Positions 1-7,882 of a stretch of 64,000 nt of DNA are shown here, in pieces. Origin of the DNA: Fictibacillus sp. FJAT-27399 (GTDB taxonomy: Bacteria > Bacillota > Bacilli > Bacillales > Fictibacillaceae). Numbering within the stretch: position 1 is the stretch's first letter; the number at the start of each line of letters is the position of its first letter. The stretch lies in NCBI RefSeq assembly GCF_001510655.1, contig NZ_LMVC01000002.1, positions 1,028,379-1,092,378 on the forward strand, in the 5' to 3' direction. Under the pieces are notes generated by a model. That model was not told where the DNA came from. It did no database searches and saw only the letters and a list, made by a program, of their open reading frames with translations. A program made the translations under genes and the position numbers.

Positions 1-1864
1 GGCGCGCGGAGTAAACGGGAAATCATCCGGATCGGTATCATGGCTGGATGATATTGCGAAGCTTACCCATCTGGTTGAGCAGGGCGGGAGTCGCCGCGGC
101 GCTCAGATGATCATGCTCGCGGATTGGCACCCTGACATTATCGATTTTATTATTTCAAAAATGCAAAACCCAAGAATCCTTCGTTACCTGATCGAAAATA
201 CAGAGGACGAAAAAATTAAGCAGGTCGCTCAGGACAAGCTTAAATTTACTCCGCTGACACCGACGGAAAAAGCGATGTATGAAGGAATTCTACGTTACAA
301 AGAGATTCCGGGAACAGGTGGATTTGATGCAGATGTTCACCGTGAGGCAGAGCGTATGCTGCGTGATGGGGGAACATACAGTGTTCACAATTCCGAATTC
401 CTGACAGGGGCGAATATCTCAGTAACGATCACGAAAGAATTTATGGAAGCTGTAGAAAATGATGAAGAGTACGCTCTTCGCTTCCCGAACGTTGAAAATT
501 ACACACCGGAAGAAATGAGAGCTTACAACAAAGAATGGCATGAAGCTGGTGATGTAAGAGTCTGGGAAGAAAAGGGCTACAGCATCCGTGTTTATAAAAG
601 GATCAAAGCAAGAGAGCTTTGGAACCTCATTAACATTTGTGCAACCTACTCAGCTGAACCAGGCATCTTCTTTATCGATAATGCTAACGACATGACCAAT
701 GCTGTTGCCTATGGGCAGAAGGTTGTAGCGACAAATCCATGTGGAGAACAGCCTCTTGCACCATATTCTGTCTGTAACCTTGCTGCTGTTAACCTCGGCA
801 CCATGGCAGACAAAGAGTACAAAACGATAGATTTTGAGAAATTGGAGCGCACAGTAGAAGTTGGCGTTAGAATGCAAGACAATGTAATTGACGCGACACC
901 TTACTTCCTTGAACCAAACCGCATCCAAGCACTCGGTGAGCGCCGTGTCGGCCTTGGTGTCATGGGTCTTCATGATCTACTCATCTATTGCGAAACAATG
1001 TACGGTTCAGAAGAAGGAAACAAGATGGTGGATAAAATCTTTGAAACCATCGCCACTACCGCATACCGTACATCCATCGAGCTTGCCAAAGAAAAAGGAA
1101 GCTTCCCGTTCCTGGTGGGAAAGACAGAAGCAGAAACGAAACAGCTTCGTGAGAACTTTATTAAAACCGGCTATATGAAAAAACTGCCGGAAGATATCCA
1201 ACAAGGCATCTTGAAATACGGGATCAGAAACTCGCATTTATTAACTGTGGCTCCTACAGGAAGCACCGGGACCATGGTTGGTGTCTCGACAGGGCTTGAA
1301 CCTTACTTCTCCTTCTCGTACTTCAGAAGCGGAAGACTGGGTAAATTTATTGAAGTGAAAGCGGATATCGTCAAAGAATATTTGGATCGGAATCCGGAAG
1401 CGGACGAAAACAACCTGCCTGAATTCTTTGTTTCAGCTATGGAATTGTCTCCTGAAGCGCATGCGGATACGCAATGTGTGATCCAAAACTGGGTAGACAG
1501 CTCCATAAGTAAAACGGTGAACGCGCCGAAGGGCTATTCTGTCGATCAGGTGAAAAAAGTGTATGAGCGTTTATACAAAGGCGGAGCAAAAGGCGGGACC
1601 GTGTATGTGGACGGAAGCCGTGATGCCCAAGTCTTAACGCTGAAGGCTGAGGAGTCATTTGAACAAACAGAAATGAACCTTGGGGAAGAAGAAAAAAGTA
1701 AAGTAGTACTTGTAGATACGATTACAGATCTTCGCTCAACAGATGTTACAGTCGGAAACGAGGTTGGCAATACATGCCCAGTCTGCCGCAAAGGAAAAGT
1801 AAAAGAAATCGGCGGCTGCAACACGTGCACGAACTGCAACACTCAGCTAAAATGTGGATTGTAA
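1..1864 (+). CDS. nrdJ: Adenosylcobalamin-dependent (class II) ribonucleotide reductase, 3' part
   Basis: Reduces ribonucleotides to deoxyribonucleotides for DNA synthesis using adenosylcobalamin as radical source. The reading frame is open from base 2 at the window edge, so the gene begins upstream and the first ATG inside the window (107) is not its start. Visible features are GGSRRGAQM near the edge, the NPCGEQPLAPYSVCNLAAVNL region (active-site cysteine and N-C-E radical motif), the PTGSTGTM phosphate-binding loop, and a C-terminal tail with two CxxC pairs (CPVC and CTNC), typical of the long NrdJ form that needs a zinc-like tail and thioredoxin-type re-reduction. A terminator follows directly. 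The downstream neighbour mntR is transcribed from its own promoter. The family call is secure; the substrate level (di- or triphosphate) is inferred from the family. Confidence 0.93.
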   Translation, partial: ARGVNGKSSGSVSWLDDIAKLTHLVEQGGSRRGAQMIMLADWHPDIIDFIISKMQNPRILRYLIENTEDEKIKQVAQDKLKFTPLTPTEKAMYEGILRYKEIPGTGGFDADVHREAERMLRDGGTYSVHNSEFLTGANISVTITKEFMEAVENDEEYALRFPNVENYTPEEMRAYNKEWHEAGDVRVWEEKGYSIRVYKRIKARELWNLINICATYSAEPGIFFIDNANDMTNAVAYGQKVVATNPCGEQPLAPYSVCNLAAVNLGTMADKEYKTIDFEKLERTVEVGVRMQDNVIDATPYFLEPNRIQALGERRVGLGVMGLHDLLIYCETMYGSEEGNKMVDKIFETIATTAYRTSIELAKEKGSFPFLVGKTEAETKQLRENFIKTGYMKKLPEDIQQGILKYGIRNSHLLTVAPTGSTGTMVGVSTGLEPYFSFSYFRSGRLGKFIEVKADIVKEYLDRNPEADENNLPEFFVSAMELSPEAHADTQCVIQNWVDSSISKTVNAPKGYSVDQVKKVYERLYKGGAKGGTVYVDGSRDAQVLTLKAEESFEQTEMNLGEEEKSKVVLVDTITDLRSTDVTVGNEVGNTCPVCRKGKVKEIGGCNTCTNCNTQLKCGL

Positions 1865-1880
1865 GAACAGTTCTTTTATA

Positions 1881-1916
1881 AAAGAGGCATGACCTGCGGG
1901 TCGGCCTCTTTTTTTA
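1881..1916 (+). terminator. Rho-independent terminator after nrdJ
   Basis: AAGAGGC and GCCTCTT form the outer stem and GACC/GGTC the inner stem, followed by a T run. It starts 16 bases after the nrdJ stop. Confidence 0.85.
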
Positions 1917-1951
1917 CGGACGGAAGTACTGGAAAGGCAAAATCCCACTGC

Positions 1952-2001
1952 CGCCCGAATATTTTCTTAAGGCGCCCGAAAAAACTTCTCAGCCGCCCGA
2001 A
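1952..2001. repeat. Three CGCCCGAA repeats at 21-bp spacing
   Basis: CGCCCGAA occurs at 1952, 1973 and 1994, exactly 21 bp apart, in a longer GCCGCCCGAA context, with unrelated AT-rich sequence between. No reading frame is supported. The intergenic stretch 1865-2137 otherwise holds the nrdJ terminator, a palindrome and the mntR promoter. It looks like a remnant of a dispersed intergenic repeat or a helically phased protein-binding array. Confidence 0.6.
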
Positions 2002-2032
2002 AGCAGTAAATTCATCACGAAAGCGCAGAGCC

Positions 2033-2046
2033 CAGAGTGCACTCTG
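2033..2046. promoter_or_regulatory. 14-bp perfect palindrome upstream of mntR
   Basis: CAGAGTGCACTCTG reads the same on both strands. It ends 22 bp before the -35 box of the mntR promoter. A dimeric regulator site is possible; no known operator is recognised. Confidence 0.35.
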
Positions 2047-2068
2047 TTACATATAAAATCAAACAGCC

Positions 2069-2097
2069 TTGTCACCCTTTCTTTTGTATAGTAAAAT
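2069..2097 (+). promoter_or_regulatory. Sigma-A promoter of mntR
   Basis: TTGTCA, a 17-bp spacer, then TAAAAT. The start codon lies 41 bp beyond the -10 box, leaving a short leader with a GGAGGG ribosome binding site. Confidence 0.7.
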
Positions 2098-2137
2098 TTT
2101 AGACAGAGCAGAGAAAGAATGAATCGGAGGGAACAGC

Positions 2138-2566
2138 ATGCCCCCAACACCCAGCATGGAAGATTATATTGAACGAATCTATGCGTTAATTGAAGAAAAA
2201 GGATATGCCAGGGTTTCTGATCTTGCTGAAAGTCTGGAAGTACATCCCTCCTCAGTTACAAAAATGATACAAAAGCTGGATAAAGGAAAGTACCTCGTCT
2301 ATGAAAAGTATCGCGGATTCGTATTAACGCCAAACGGAAAAAAACTCGGCAAACGCCTCGTTTACCGGCATGAATTACTGGAAGGCTTTTTAAAAGTTAT
2401 CGGTGTTGACCAGGAAAAAATCTTTGACGACGTAGAAGGAATCGAGCATCATTTAAGCTGGAATGCCATCGACAGGATCGGGGATCTTTTGCAATATTTT
2501 GAGGAAGATCCGCAAAGAGTTGAAGTATTAAAAGAGATACAGCAAAAAAATCAGGAACAATCATAA
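2138..2566 (+). CDS. mntR: Manganese-responsive transcriptional regulator MntR (DtxR family)
   Basis: Represses manganese uptake genes and activates efflux when Mn2+ is bound. The 142-aa length is that of Bacillus MntR. The N-terminal winged helix contains [20 protein letters not shown] as recognition region, and the metal-binding and dimer domain follows. All ligands of the binuclear Mn site are in place: D9, E12, H78, E100, E103, H104. Start ATG has a GGAGGG site 6 bases upstream and a clear sigma-A promoter. It is a single gene between nrdJ and a patatin-like gene, in the same place relative to yqhO as in B. subtilis. Confidence 0.95.
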   Translation: MPPTPSMEDYIERIYALIEEKGYARVSDLAESLEVHPSSVTKMIQKLDKGKYLVYEKYRGFVLTPNGKKLGKRLVYRHELLEGFLKVIGVDQEKIFDDVEGIEHHLSWNAIDRIGDLLQYFEEDPQRVEVLKEIQQKNQEQS

Positions 2567-2642
2567 CAGGCGTTGTGATTGTTTTTATTTTTGTTGAATA
2601 TTGTACTTCCCCTCGTGATTAGGATAATAAAGGGGGGAATTC

Positions 2643-3569
2643 ATGATGATGGTGGATGGAGTATTCTCAGGCGGTGGCATTAAGGGGATATCATTGATAG
2701 GTGCCATTCAGGCAGCAGAAGAGAGGGGCCTTCAATTCAAACGTGTAGCCGGAACGAGTGCCGGGGCGCTCGTGGCTTCCCTCGTAGCAGCTGGATATAC
2801 CTCTGCTGAACTGAAAGATCTTATTCACAATGTCGATTTGAAACAGTTTCTTGATGAAAAGAAATCATGGGTGCCCATACCGTTTATGAATTGGCTGAAG
2901 GTGTATTGGAAATTAGGTCTTTATAAAGGGGATGCCCTTGAAAGATGGGTTAAGGAGCTTTTAAAGGCAAAAGGCATTGAGACTTTTGCGGATATTCAGG
3001 ACGGATCGCTGAAAATTATAGCTTCAGATATTACCCGTGGAAGGCTGGTCGTTCTGCCTGATGACCTGCAGGAATACGGTTTGCTGAAAGAAAAGTTTCC
3101 GGTAGCCAGAGCGGTAAGGATGAGCTGCAGCATTCCTTACTTTTTTTATCCGATCACCCTTTATAACCGCCTGGGCCAAAAAAGCTTTATTGTAGATGGG
3201 GGTGTTTTAAGCAATTTTCCGATTTGGCTGTTTCAGCGAAAAGACCGAACGTCTGAACGGCCGGTCCTTGGGTTTCAGTTAAGTTCATCGTACGGAAATA
3301 TTCCGGCGCATAAAGTGAACAATGCCTTTAACTTGTTTAAGGCTCTGTTTCAGACGATGATGGAAGCCCATGATAACCGCCATATTTCCAAGTATGATGC
3401 GAGTGATATTATTTTTATCCCTGTAAAGGAAATTTCAGTCGTTGATTTCGAACTGGCAGAGGAAACGAAAAATGCTTTAATGGATTTTGGGTATCTGCAG
3501 GGAACAGAGTTTTTAAACCGGTGGGTGGCAGGAAAAAAAATATGGACCCCATATAAAAATCGAGCCTAA
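2643..3569 (+). CDS. yqhO: Patatin-like phospholipase (YqhO family)
   Basis: Predicted cytoplasmic or membrane-associated acyl hydrolase of the patatin/RssA type. The oxyanion motif GGGIKG lies at the N terminus, the nucleophile elbow GTSAG (GXSXG) follows around residue 40, and the catalytic Asp is in DGG near residue 195, so the Ser-Asp dyad is complete. The 308-aa length suits the family. A very strong ribosome binding site (AAAGGGGGGAA) precedes two adjacent ATG codons and a third at codon 3; 2643 is chosen as the first. It converges on yqhP with a shared terminator. The lipid substrate is unknown. Confidence 0.85.
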   Translation: MMMVDGVFSGGGIKGISLIGAIQAAEERGLQFKRVAGTSAGALVASLVAAGYTSAELKDLIHNVDLKQFLDEKKSWVPIPFMNWLKVYWKLGLYKGDALERWVKELLKAKGIETFADIQDGSLKIIASDITRGRLVVLPDDLQEYGLLKEKFPVARAVRMSCSIPYFFYPITLYNRLGQKSFIVDGGVLSNFPIWLFQRKDRTSERPVLGFQLSSSYGNIPAHKVNNAFNLFKALFQTMMEAHDNRHISKYDASDIIFIPVKEISVVDFELAEETKNALMDFGYLQGTEFLNRWVAGKKIWTPYKNRA

Positions 3570-3590
3570 AAAGAAGCTCGATTTTTTTTC
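3557..3590. terminator. Bidirectional terminator between yqhO and yqhP
   Basis: AATCGAGC and GCTCGATT form an 8-bp stem with T runs usable from the plus strand and A runs on the other side. It overlaps both convergent stop codons. Confidence 0.8.
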
Positions 3591-3916
3591 TTATTCTTTT
3601 TTCCTTCAATTACTGTGAGGTTGTGTTCTTTTTTACGTTTTTTGAATGGAGCGGGTTTGTTTGCAGCTGAACTCTTCTTAATCGGTGGGGCAGATTGATT
3701 ATATTTTCGTTTGGACTGCTTTACCGCTTTTTTGTATTTTCCGTTTTCACCGGGACGAAACCGCTGAAAGATAAAATAAACAAGAGCAACAACCAAGCCG
3801 ATCATGAGCAAATTCGTGATTAACTTTTGAGGTGAAAAGAATAATTGTGACCCAAGTCCAATTACTGCCAACACGATAATAACCCAAATGACTGGATGAA
3901 ATGATTTTCGATGCAA
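3566..3916 (-). CDS. yqhP: YqhP family small membrane protein
   Basis: Small protein of about 116 aa with two hydrophobic helices in the first 50 residues (VIWVIIVLAVIGLG and LLMIGLVVALVYFIF) and a very basic, probably cytoplasmic tail rich in Lys and Arg. Function is not known. The first possible start, GTG at 3925, lies inside the AAGGAGG site, so the TTG at 3916, eight bases after GGAGG, is the better start. It is transcribed away from yqhO and downstream of yqhQ, from which it is separated by only about 20 bp, so the two likely form an operon, as in B. subtilis. Confidence 0.75.
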   Translation of the reverse strand: MHRKSFHPVIWVIIVLAVIGLGSQLFFSPQKLITNLLMIGLVVALVYFIFQRFRPGENGKYKKAVKQSKRKYNQSAPPIKKSSAANKPAPFKKRKKEHNLTVIEGKKNKKKNRASF

Positions 3917-3937
3917 CAGGTTCACCTCCTTGAAGAA

Positions 3938-4888
3938 TTAAACGATTTTTGTACTGTTTTCGAGTTTTCTTTTTTCATGTTCGGCATCCCGGCGGAGCAT
4001 TTCGGTAAATGACAGGATGGCCACTTCGGTCTGTTCACGGTCAGGTTCTTTCGTGGTGAGAAGCTGTAGCCATAAGCCAGGAAATCCGAGATATTTGAGA
4101 ACAGGGACATTCCTTAGTTTGTTCGTAATCTGCAAAACTTCAAAAGAAACACCGAGGACTACCGGAATCAGCACTAGTCTGTAAACAACCCGCTGCCATA
4201 AAGGATCAGACGGAACGAACAGATAGATAAAGACTCCGACCACTACCGTAAACAGTATGAAACTGCTTCCGCAGCGGTAATGAAGCCTGGTTTGCTTCTT
4301 TACATTATCAACGGTAAGTTCAAAACCGTTCTCGTAGGCATTAATTACTTTGTGTTCCGCTCCGTGGTATTGAAAGACTCTTTTTATTGTTGGCGTTAAA
4401 GACACAAAGTAAATGTACGATAGGAGAAAAAGAAATTTAAAGAATCCCTCCAGCAGGTTTTGGCCGATATGGCTTTGCACCCAAGGCCTGAATGCTTCTG
4501 CGAGAAAAACAGGAACTAGGGTAAAAACAAATTTTGCAAACAGAAAAGAGACGATGCCAATAATGGCCAGACTGAAAACGAACATCGCTTTGGATGGGGA
4601 GGACTCTTCCTTTTTTAATTCCTCACCTGGCGGGACGTTATATCTTTCAGTAGAGTAGTTCAAATGTTTGGTTCCGTTTGAACTGGCCTCCAGAATAGCC
4701 GCGATCCCCCGAAGAAAAGGAACCTTTTTAATCTTGTTCAGCCATGGGCTGTAGCGCTTAATCACTTCGAAATACTCAATACTGTCATCATTCCTGCGGA
4801 TGGCGGTAACATATGTGTGCTTGCCGGCAAACATCACCCCTTCGACGACTGCCTGGCCGCCGTATGCCGGTTTTTTGTTTTCTGTCAT
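3938..4888 (-). CDS. yqhQ: YqhQ, DUF1385 integral membrane protein
   Basis: Conserved membrane protein of 316 aa, function unknown. The N terminus carries the family signature YGGQAVVEGVMF, followed by a soluble stretch, then several transmembrane helices from about residue 100 on, and the conserved YHGAEHKVINAYE motif near the middle. The length matches the family. The ribosome binding site is GAGGTG on the minus strand ahead of the ATG at 4888. It is the first gene of the yqhQ-yqhP pair, divergent from yqhR. The 190-bp region up to yqhR shows no motif that can be named with confidence. Confidence 0.88.
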   Translation of the reverse strand: MTENKKPAYGGQAVVEGVMFAGKHTYVTAIRRNDDSIEYFEVIKRYSPWLNKIKKVPFLRGIAAILEASSNGTKHLNYSTERYNVPPGEELKKEESSPSKAMFVFSLAIIGIVSFLFAKFVFTLVPVFLAEAFRPWVQSHIGQNLLEGFFKFLFLLSYIYFVSLTPTIKRVFQYHGAEHKVINAYENGFELTVDNVKKQTRLHYRCGSSFILFTVVVGVFIYLFVPSDPLWQRVVYRLVLIPVVLGVSFEVLQITNKLRNVPVLKYLGFPGLWLQLLTTKEPDREQTEVAILSFTEMLRRDAEHEKRKLENSTKIV

Positions 4889-5078
4889 TTCTACACCTCT
4901 ACCCTTTATGTTTATTAGCTTAATTCTACAGGAAAAAGCTATAAACCTCTAGGCAATCGTGCGTTATCTTTATTTTTCCCATTTTATACATTTTTAACAC
5001 GGAATATTAATAGAACTCAACTTATTGAAAGCAATGAAAGAAAACGGGACATACTGTATGATGGAGGTGTTTTTTCCA

Positions 5079-5579
5079 ATGGATGATTTTAAACAGGACA
5101 AGAATAAGCGAGAAGAACCGATGTCCTTTATGGCCAGGGTGGTCAGTGTTGGATTCTTTGGGGGGCTTTTCTGGGGGCTTGTCGGTTATTTTGCATACTA
5201 CCTTAATTTGTCCAAGATTGGACCAGGGCTCATCCTTGCACCATGGGCGCTTGGAAAATGGAAGTCGCTATGGCTTGGCCAGCTCATCGGTGTCATTGCC
5301 ATTTCTCTTCTTTCCATTCTCGTTGCTATTTGTTACCGATATCTTCTAGCAAAAGTAAAAAGTATGGCTGGCGGCCTCTTTTTCGGTATTGTTCTCTGGG
5401 TCATCGTTTTTTACTTGCTCCACCCCATATTTCCAGGCTTGGAACCGATGGGTAAAATAGGAAGAAATACGATTGCCACTACACTGTGCCTGTATATTCT
5501 GTATGGCATTTTCGTTGGGTACTCCATATCTTTCGAATATCAGGAACGGCAACCTTCAAAAAGCGGGGAAAGTACCTAA
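5079..5579 (+). CDS. yqhR: YqhR conserved membrane protein
   Basis: 166-aa protein with four or more predicted membrane helices (around VVSVGFFGGLFWGLVGYFAYYL, LIGVIAISLLSILVAICYRYLL, LFFGIVLWVIVFYLL and TLCLYILYGIFVGYSI, quoted here as separate segments), preceded by a short charged N terminus DDFKQDKNKREE. Function is unknown; synteny with B. subtilis yqhR supports the name. The ATG at 5079 is preferred over the upstream in-frame start at 5025 because GGAGGTG lies 11 bases ahead of it. A hairpin and T run downstream separates it from aroQ. Confidence 0.8.
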   Translation: MDDFKQDKNKREEPMSFMARVVSVGFFGGLFWGLVGYFAYYLNLSKIGPGLILAPWALGKWKSLWLGQLIGVIAISLLSILVAICYRYLLAKVKSMAGGLFFGIVLWVIVFYLLHPIFPGLEPMGKIGRNTIATTLCLYILYGIFVGYSISFEYQERQPSKSGEST

Positions 5580-5603
5580 CTATTCAAAAAAATACCTGTA
5601 TGA

Positions 5604-5633
5604 TAGAATGTTCATGGAACATTCTATTTTTTT
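5604..5633 (+). terminator. Hairpin with T run between yqhR and aroQ
   Basis: TAGAATGTTC and GAACATTCTA form a perfect 10-bp stem with a 3-base loop, followed by seven Ts. It sits only a few bases before the aroQ ribosome binding site, so it may end yqhR transcripts or attenuate read-through into aroQ. Confidence 0.65.
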
Positions 5634-5646
5634 AAGGGGGCCAATC

Positions 5647-6081
5647 ATGGAACGAATACTGGTCATTAACGGCCCGAATTTGAACCGGCTCGGTACAAGG
5701 GAGCCCTCCATATACGGTGATGACACACTGGCTTCTCTTGAACAGCGGCTCATTCATTTCGGAGAGATAAAAAACGTGAAGGTAGAGTGCAGGCAATCCA
5801 ATCATGAAGGGATCTTACTGGACTGGATTCAAGAAGCAGAGAGTAAATTTGGCGGGATCGTCTTAAATGCAGGGGCCTTTACACATTATAGTTATGCAAT
5901 TCGGGATGCCATTGCTAGTGTGAACATCCCGGTTGTTGAAGTACATATTTCAAACATTCATGCAAGAGAGGAATTTCGCCACCATTCGGTCATCGCACCT
6001 GTTGTGGCCGGACAGATCGCAGGTCTCGGGTTCAAGGGCTATGAGCTTGCGGTTTTAGCACTGCTTGATTCGTTCAGCTAA
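5647..6081 (+). CDS. aroQ: Type II 3-dehydroquinate dehydratase
   Basis: Catalyses the third step of the shikimate pathway, 3-dehydroquinate to 3-dehydroshikimate, as a cytoplasmic dodecamer. At 144 aa it has the family's usual length. Active-site features visible are NGPNLNRLG, the lid Tyr23, the QSNHEG motif, N74 with GAFTH, and H100 in VEVHISN. The longer open frame from 5473 is ignored; the ATG at 5647 follows AAGGGGG. It is followed at 26 bp by the proline-peptidase gene and then efp, the conserved Bacillus order. Confidence 0.95.
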   Translation: MERILVINGPNLNRLGTREPSIYGDDTLASLEQRLIHFGEIKNVKVECRQSNHEGILLDWIQEAESKFGGIVLNAGAFTHYSYAIRDAIASVNIPVVEVHISNIHAREEFRHHSVIAPVVAGQIAGLGFKGYELAVLALLDSFS

Positions 6082-6107
6082 AATAGGGCATTAGGGGAGG
6101 AAAAGGC

Positions 6108-7181
6108 ATGTCAAGATTAGAGAAATTTAGAGCGGAATTTCAAAACCATGATATTGACGGGCTCATCGTAACATCCGGGAAAAATCGAAGATACCTCAGC
6201 GGATTTACAGGAAGTTCTGGTGTGCTTGTCATCTCTGAAAAAGAAGCGAAACTCATTACCGATTTCAGGTATATGGATCAGGCAGCAGAACAAGCGAGAG
6301 ACTTTGAGGTTATTAAGCACACTGCTGCTATTCAGGAAAAAGCTGTTCAAGCCGCGGCCGAAATGGGAATAAGGAAAGCCGGGTTCGAGCAGGATCATCT
6401 CACCTTTGCGCAATACCGCACGTACGAGAAGTACATCTGCAGCCAGGACACGGAGCTTGTGCCGATTTCCGGTCTGATTGAAAAATTACGCTTGATTAAG
6501 GATAATTCAGAGATTAAGATATTAAAGGAAGCCGCACAAATTGCGGATGCAGCATTCTCTCATATCACTTCTTACATAAGACCTGGCCTAACTGAGCTTG
6601 AGGTCTCGAATGAGCTTGAATTTTTCATGAGGAAGAATGGGGCATCGTCTTCTTCTTTCGATATTATTGTGGCATCAGGCTATCGCTCCGCACTTCCGCA
6701 TGGAGTAGCTTCTCAGAAGAAAATAAGCGAGGGAGAACTCGTCACCCTTGATTTTGGAGCATACTATAAAGGCTATTGCTCGGATATTACACGGACGGTT
6801 GCTGTTGGCGAAATTTCTTCGGAGCTTCGGAAGATTTATGAAACGGTTTATGAAGCACAGGCAAGGGGAATGCAGGGAATAAAACCCGGAATGACTGGAA
6901 GGCAGGCAGATGCCTTGACGAGGGACTATATTACCGAACAGGGATATGGTGAAAATTTCGGGCATTCGACGGGTCATGGCATTGGCCTCGAGGTTCATGA
7001 AGGACCTAGTCTTGCTGTCCATTCAGACATCGTTCTTGAGGCGGGTATGATCGTCACGGTAGAACCGGGAATCTATGTTTCCGGTTTAGGCGGAGTAAGG
7101 ATTGAAGATGATGCCCTTATTACGGAACAGGGGAATGAATCTCTTACTCATTCTTCAAAAGAAATGCTTATTTTAGGTTAG
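6108..7181 (+). CDS. yqhT: M24 family Xaa-Pro peptidase (YqhT-like)
   Basis: Predicted cytoplasmic metallopeptidase that cleaves Xaa-Pro bonds, 357 aa. The N-terminal creatinase-like domain (to about residue 125) is followed by a pita-bread catalytic domain. All five metal ligands of the dinuclear centre are visible: Asp in LDFGAYY, Asp in CSDITRT, His in GHSTGHGIGL, Glu in TVEPGIYV and Glu in RIEDDALIT. A GGGGAGG site precedes the ATG. The gene ends 20 bp before efp. Functional link to EF-P, which relieves stalling at polyproline, is suggestive but only contextual. Confidence 0.9.
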   Translation: MSRLEKFRAEFQNHDIDGLIVTSGKNRRYLSGFTGSSGVLVISEKEAKLITDFRYMDQAAEQARDFEVIKHTAAIQEKAVQAAAEMGIRKAGFEQDHLTFAQYRTYEKYICSQDTELVPISGLIEKLRLIKDNSEIKILKEAAQIADAAFSHITSYIRPGLTELEVSNELEFFMRKNGASSSSFDIIVASGYRSALPHGVASQKKISEGELVTLDFGAYYKGYCSDITRTVAVGEISSELRKIYETVYEAQARGMQGIKPGMTGRQADALTRDYITEQGYGENFGHSTGHGIGLEVHEGPSLAVHSDIVLEAGMIVTVEPGIYVSGLGGVRIEDDALITEQGNESLTHSSKEMLILG

Positions 7182-7201
7182 TATGATCAGGAGGAAAAGC
7201 G

Positions 7202-7759
7202 ATGATTTCAGTTAATGATTTTAGAACAGGATTGACCATTGAGGTAGACGGCGGGATTTGGCAGGTAATGGAGTTCCAGCACGTAAAACCAGGAAAAGGA
7301 GCTGCCTTCGTTCGTTCTAAGCTCCGCAATCTCCGTACAGGGGGCATTCAGGAAAAAACGTTCCGCGGCGGTGAAAAAGTAGCTAAAGCTCACATCGAGA
7401 ATAGAAAAATGCAATATTTATATGCTTCAGGTGATACACATACGTTCATGGATAATGAATCGTATGAACAAACCGAACTCACATCCGCTCAGCTTGAGCA
7501 TGAATTAAAATTCCTGCTTGAGAACATGGTCGTTCAGATCATGACCTATCAAGGCGAAACCATCGGGGTTGAGCTGCCGAACACGGTAGAATTGGAAGTT
7601 ACAGAAACAGAACCTGGAATTAAAGGCGATACAGCTTCAGGCGGATCAAAACCAGCTACTCTTGAGACTGGCTTGATTGTACAAGTTCCTTTCTTTATTA
7701 ACCAAGGCGACAAATTAATCATTGATACACGTTCAGGTGACTACGTTTCCAGAGCGTAA
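7202..7759 (+). CDS. efp: Translation elongation factor P
   Basis: Binds the ribosome between P and E sites and rescues stalling at consecutive prolines. The 185-aa length and three beta-barrel domains fit the family. The modifiable lysine is K32 in the loop KPGKGAAF, flanked by Pro30; in B. subtilis the equivalent lysine carries 5-aminopentanol. The C-terminal region carries the conserved [22 protein letters not shown] precedes the ATG. A terminator closes the aroQ-yqhT-efp group. Confidence 0.97.
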   Translation: MISVNDFRTGLTIEVDGGIWQVMEFQHVKPGKGAAFVRSKLRNLRTGGIQEKTFRGGEKVAKAHIENRKMQYLYASGDTHTFMDNESYEQTELTSAQLEHELKFLLENMVVQIMTYQGETIGVELPNTVELEVTETEPGIKGDTASGGSKPATLETGLIVQVPFFINQGDKLIIDTRSGDYVSRA

Positions 7760-7771
7760 ATTTACACATGC

Positions 7772-7812
7772 AAAAAGCTTCATTCCTCATCGGAGGGATG
7801 GAGCTTTTTTGT
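7772..7812 (+). terminator. Terminator after efp
   Basis: AAAAGCTTCATTCC pairs imperfectly with GGGATGGAGCTTTT around a short loop, followed by Ts. Confidence 0.8.
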
Positions 7813-7822
7813 ATTTCCTCAG

Positions 7823-7851
7823 GTCATAAAGCGTGCTGACAAGCATAAGGT
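7823..7851 (+). promoter_or_regulatory. Sigma-E type promoter of the spoIIIA operon
   Basis: GTCATAA, a 14-bp spacer and CATAAGGT resemble the sigma-E pattern (ATA-type -35, CATA-type -10). The spoIIIA operon is a known mother-cell sigma-E target, and the site lies about 30 bp before spoIIIAA. Confidence 0.6.
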
Positions 7852-7882
7852 ATAATACCTATTTCTTTTTGGGGTGGTGCGC

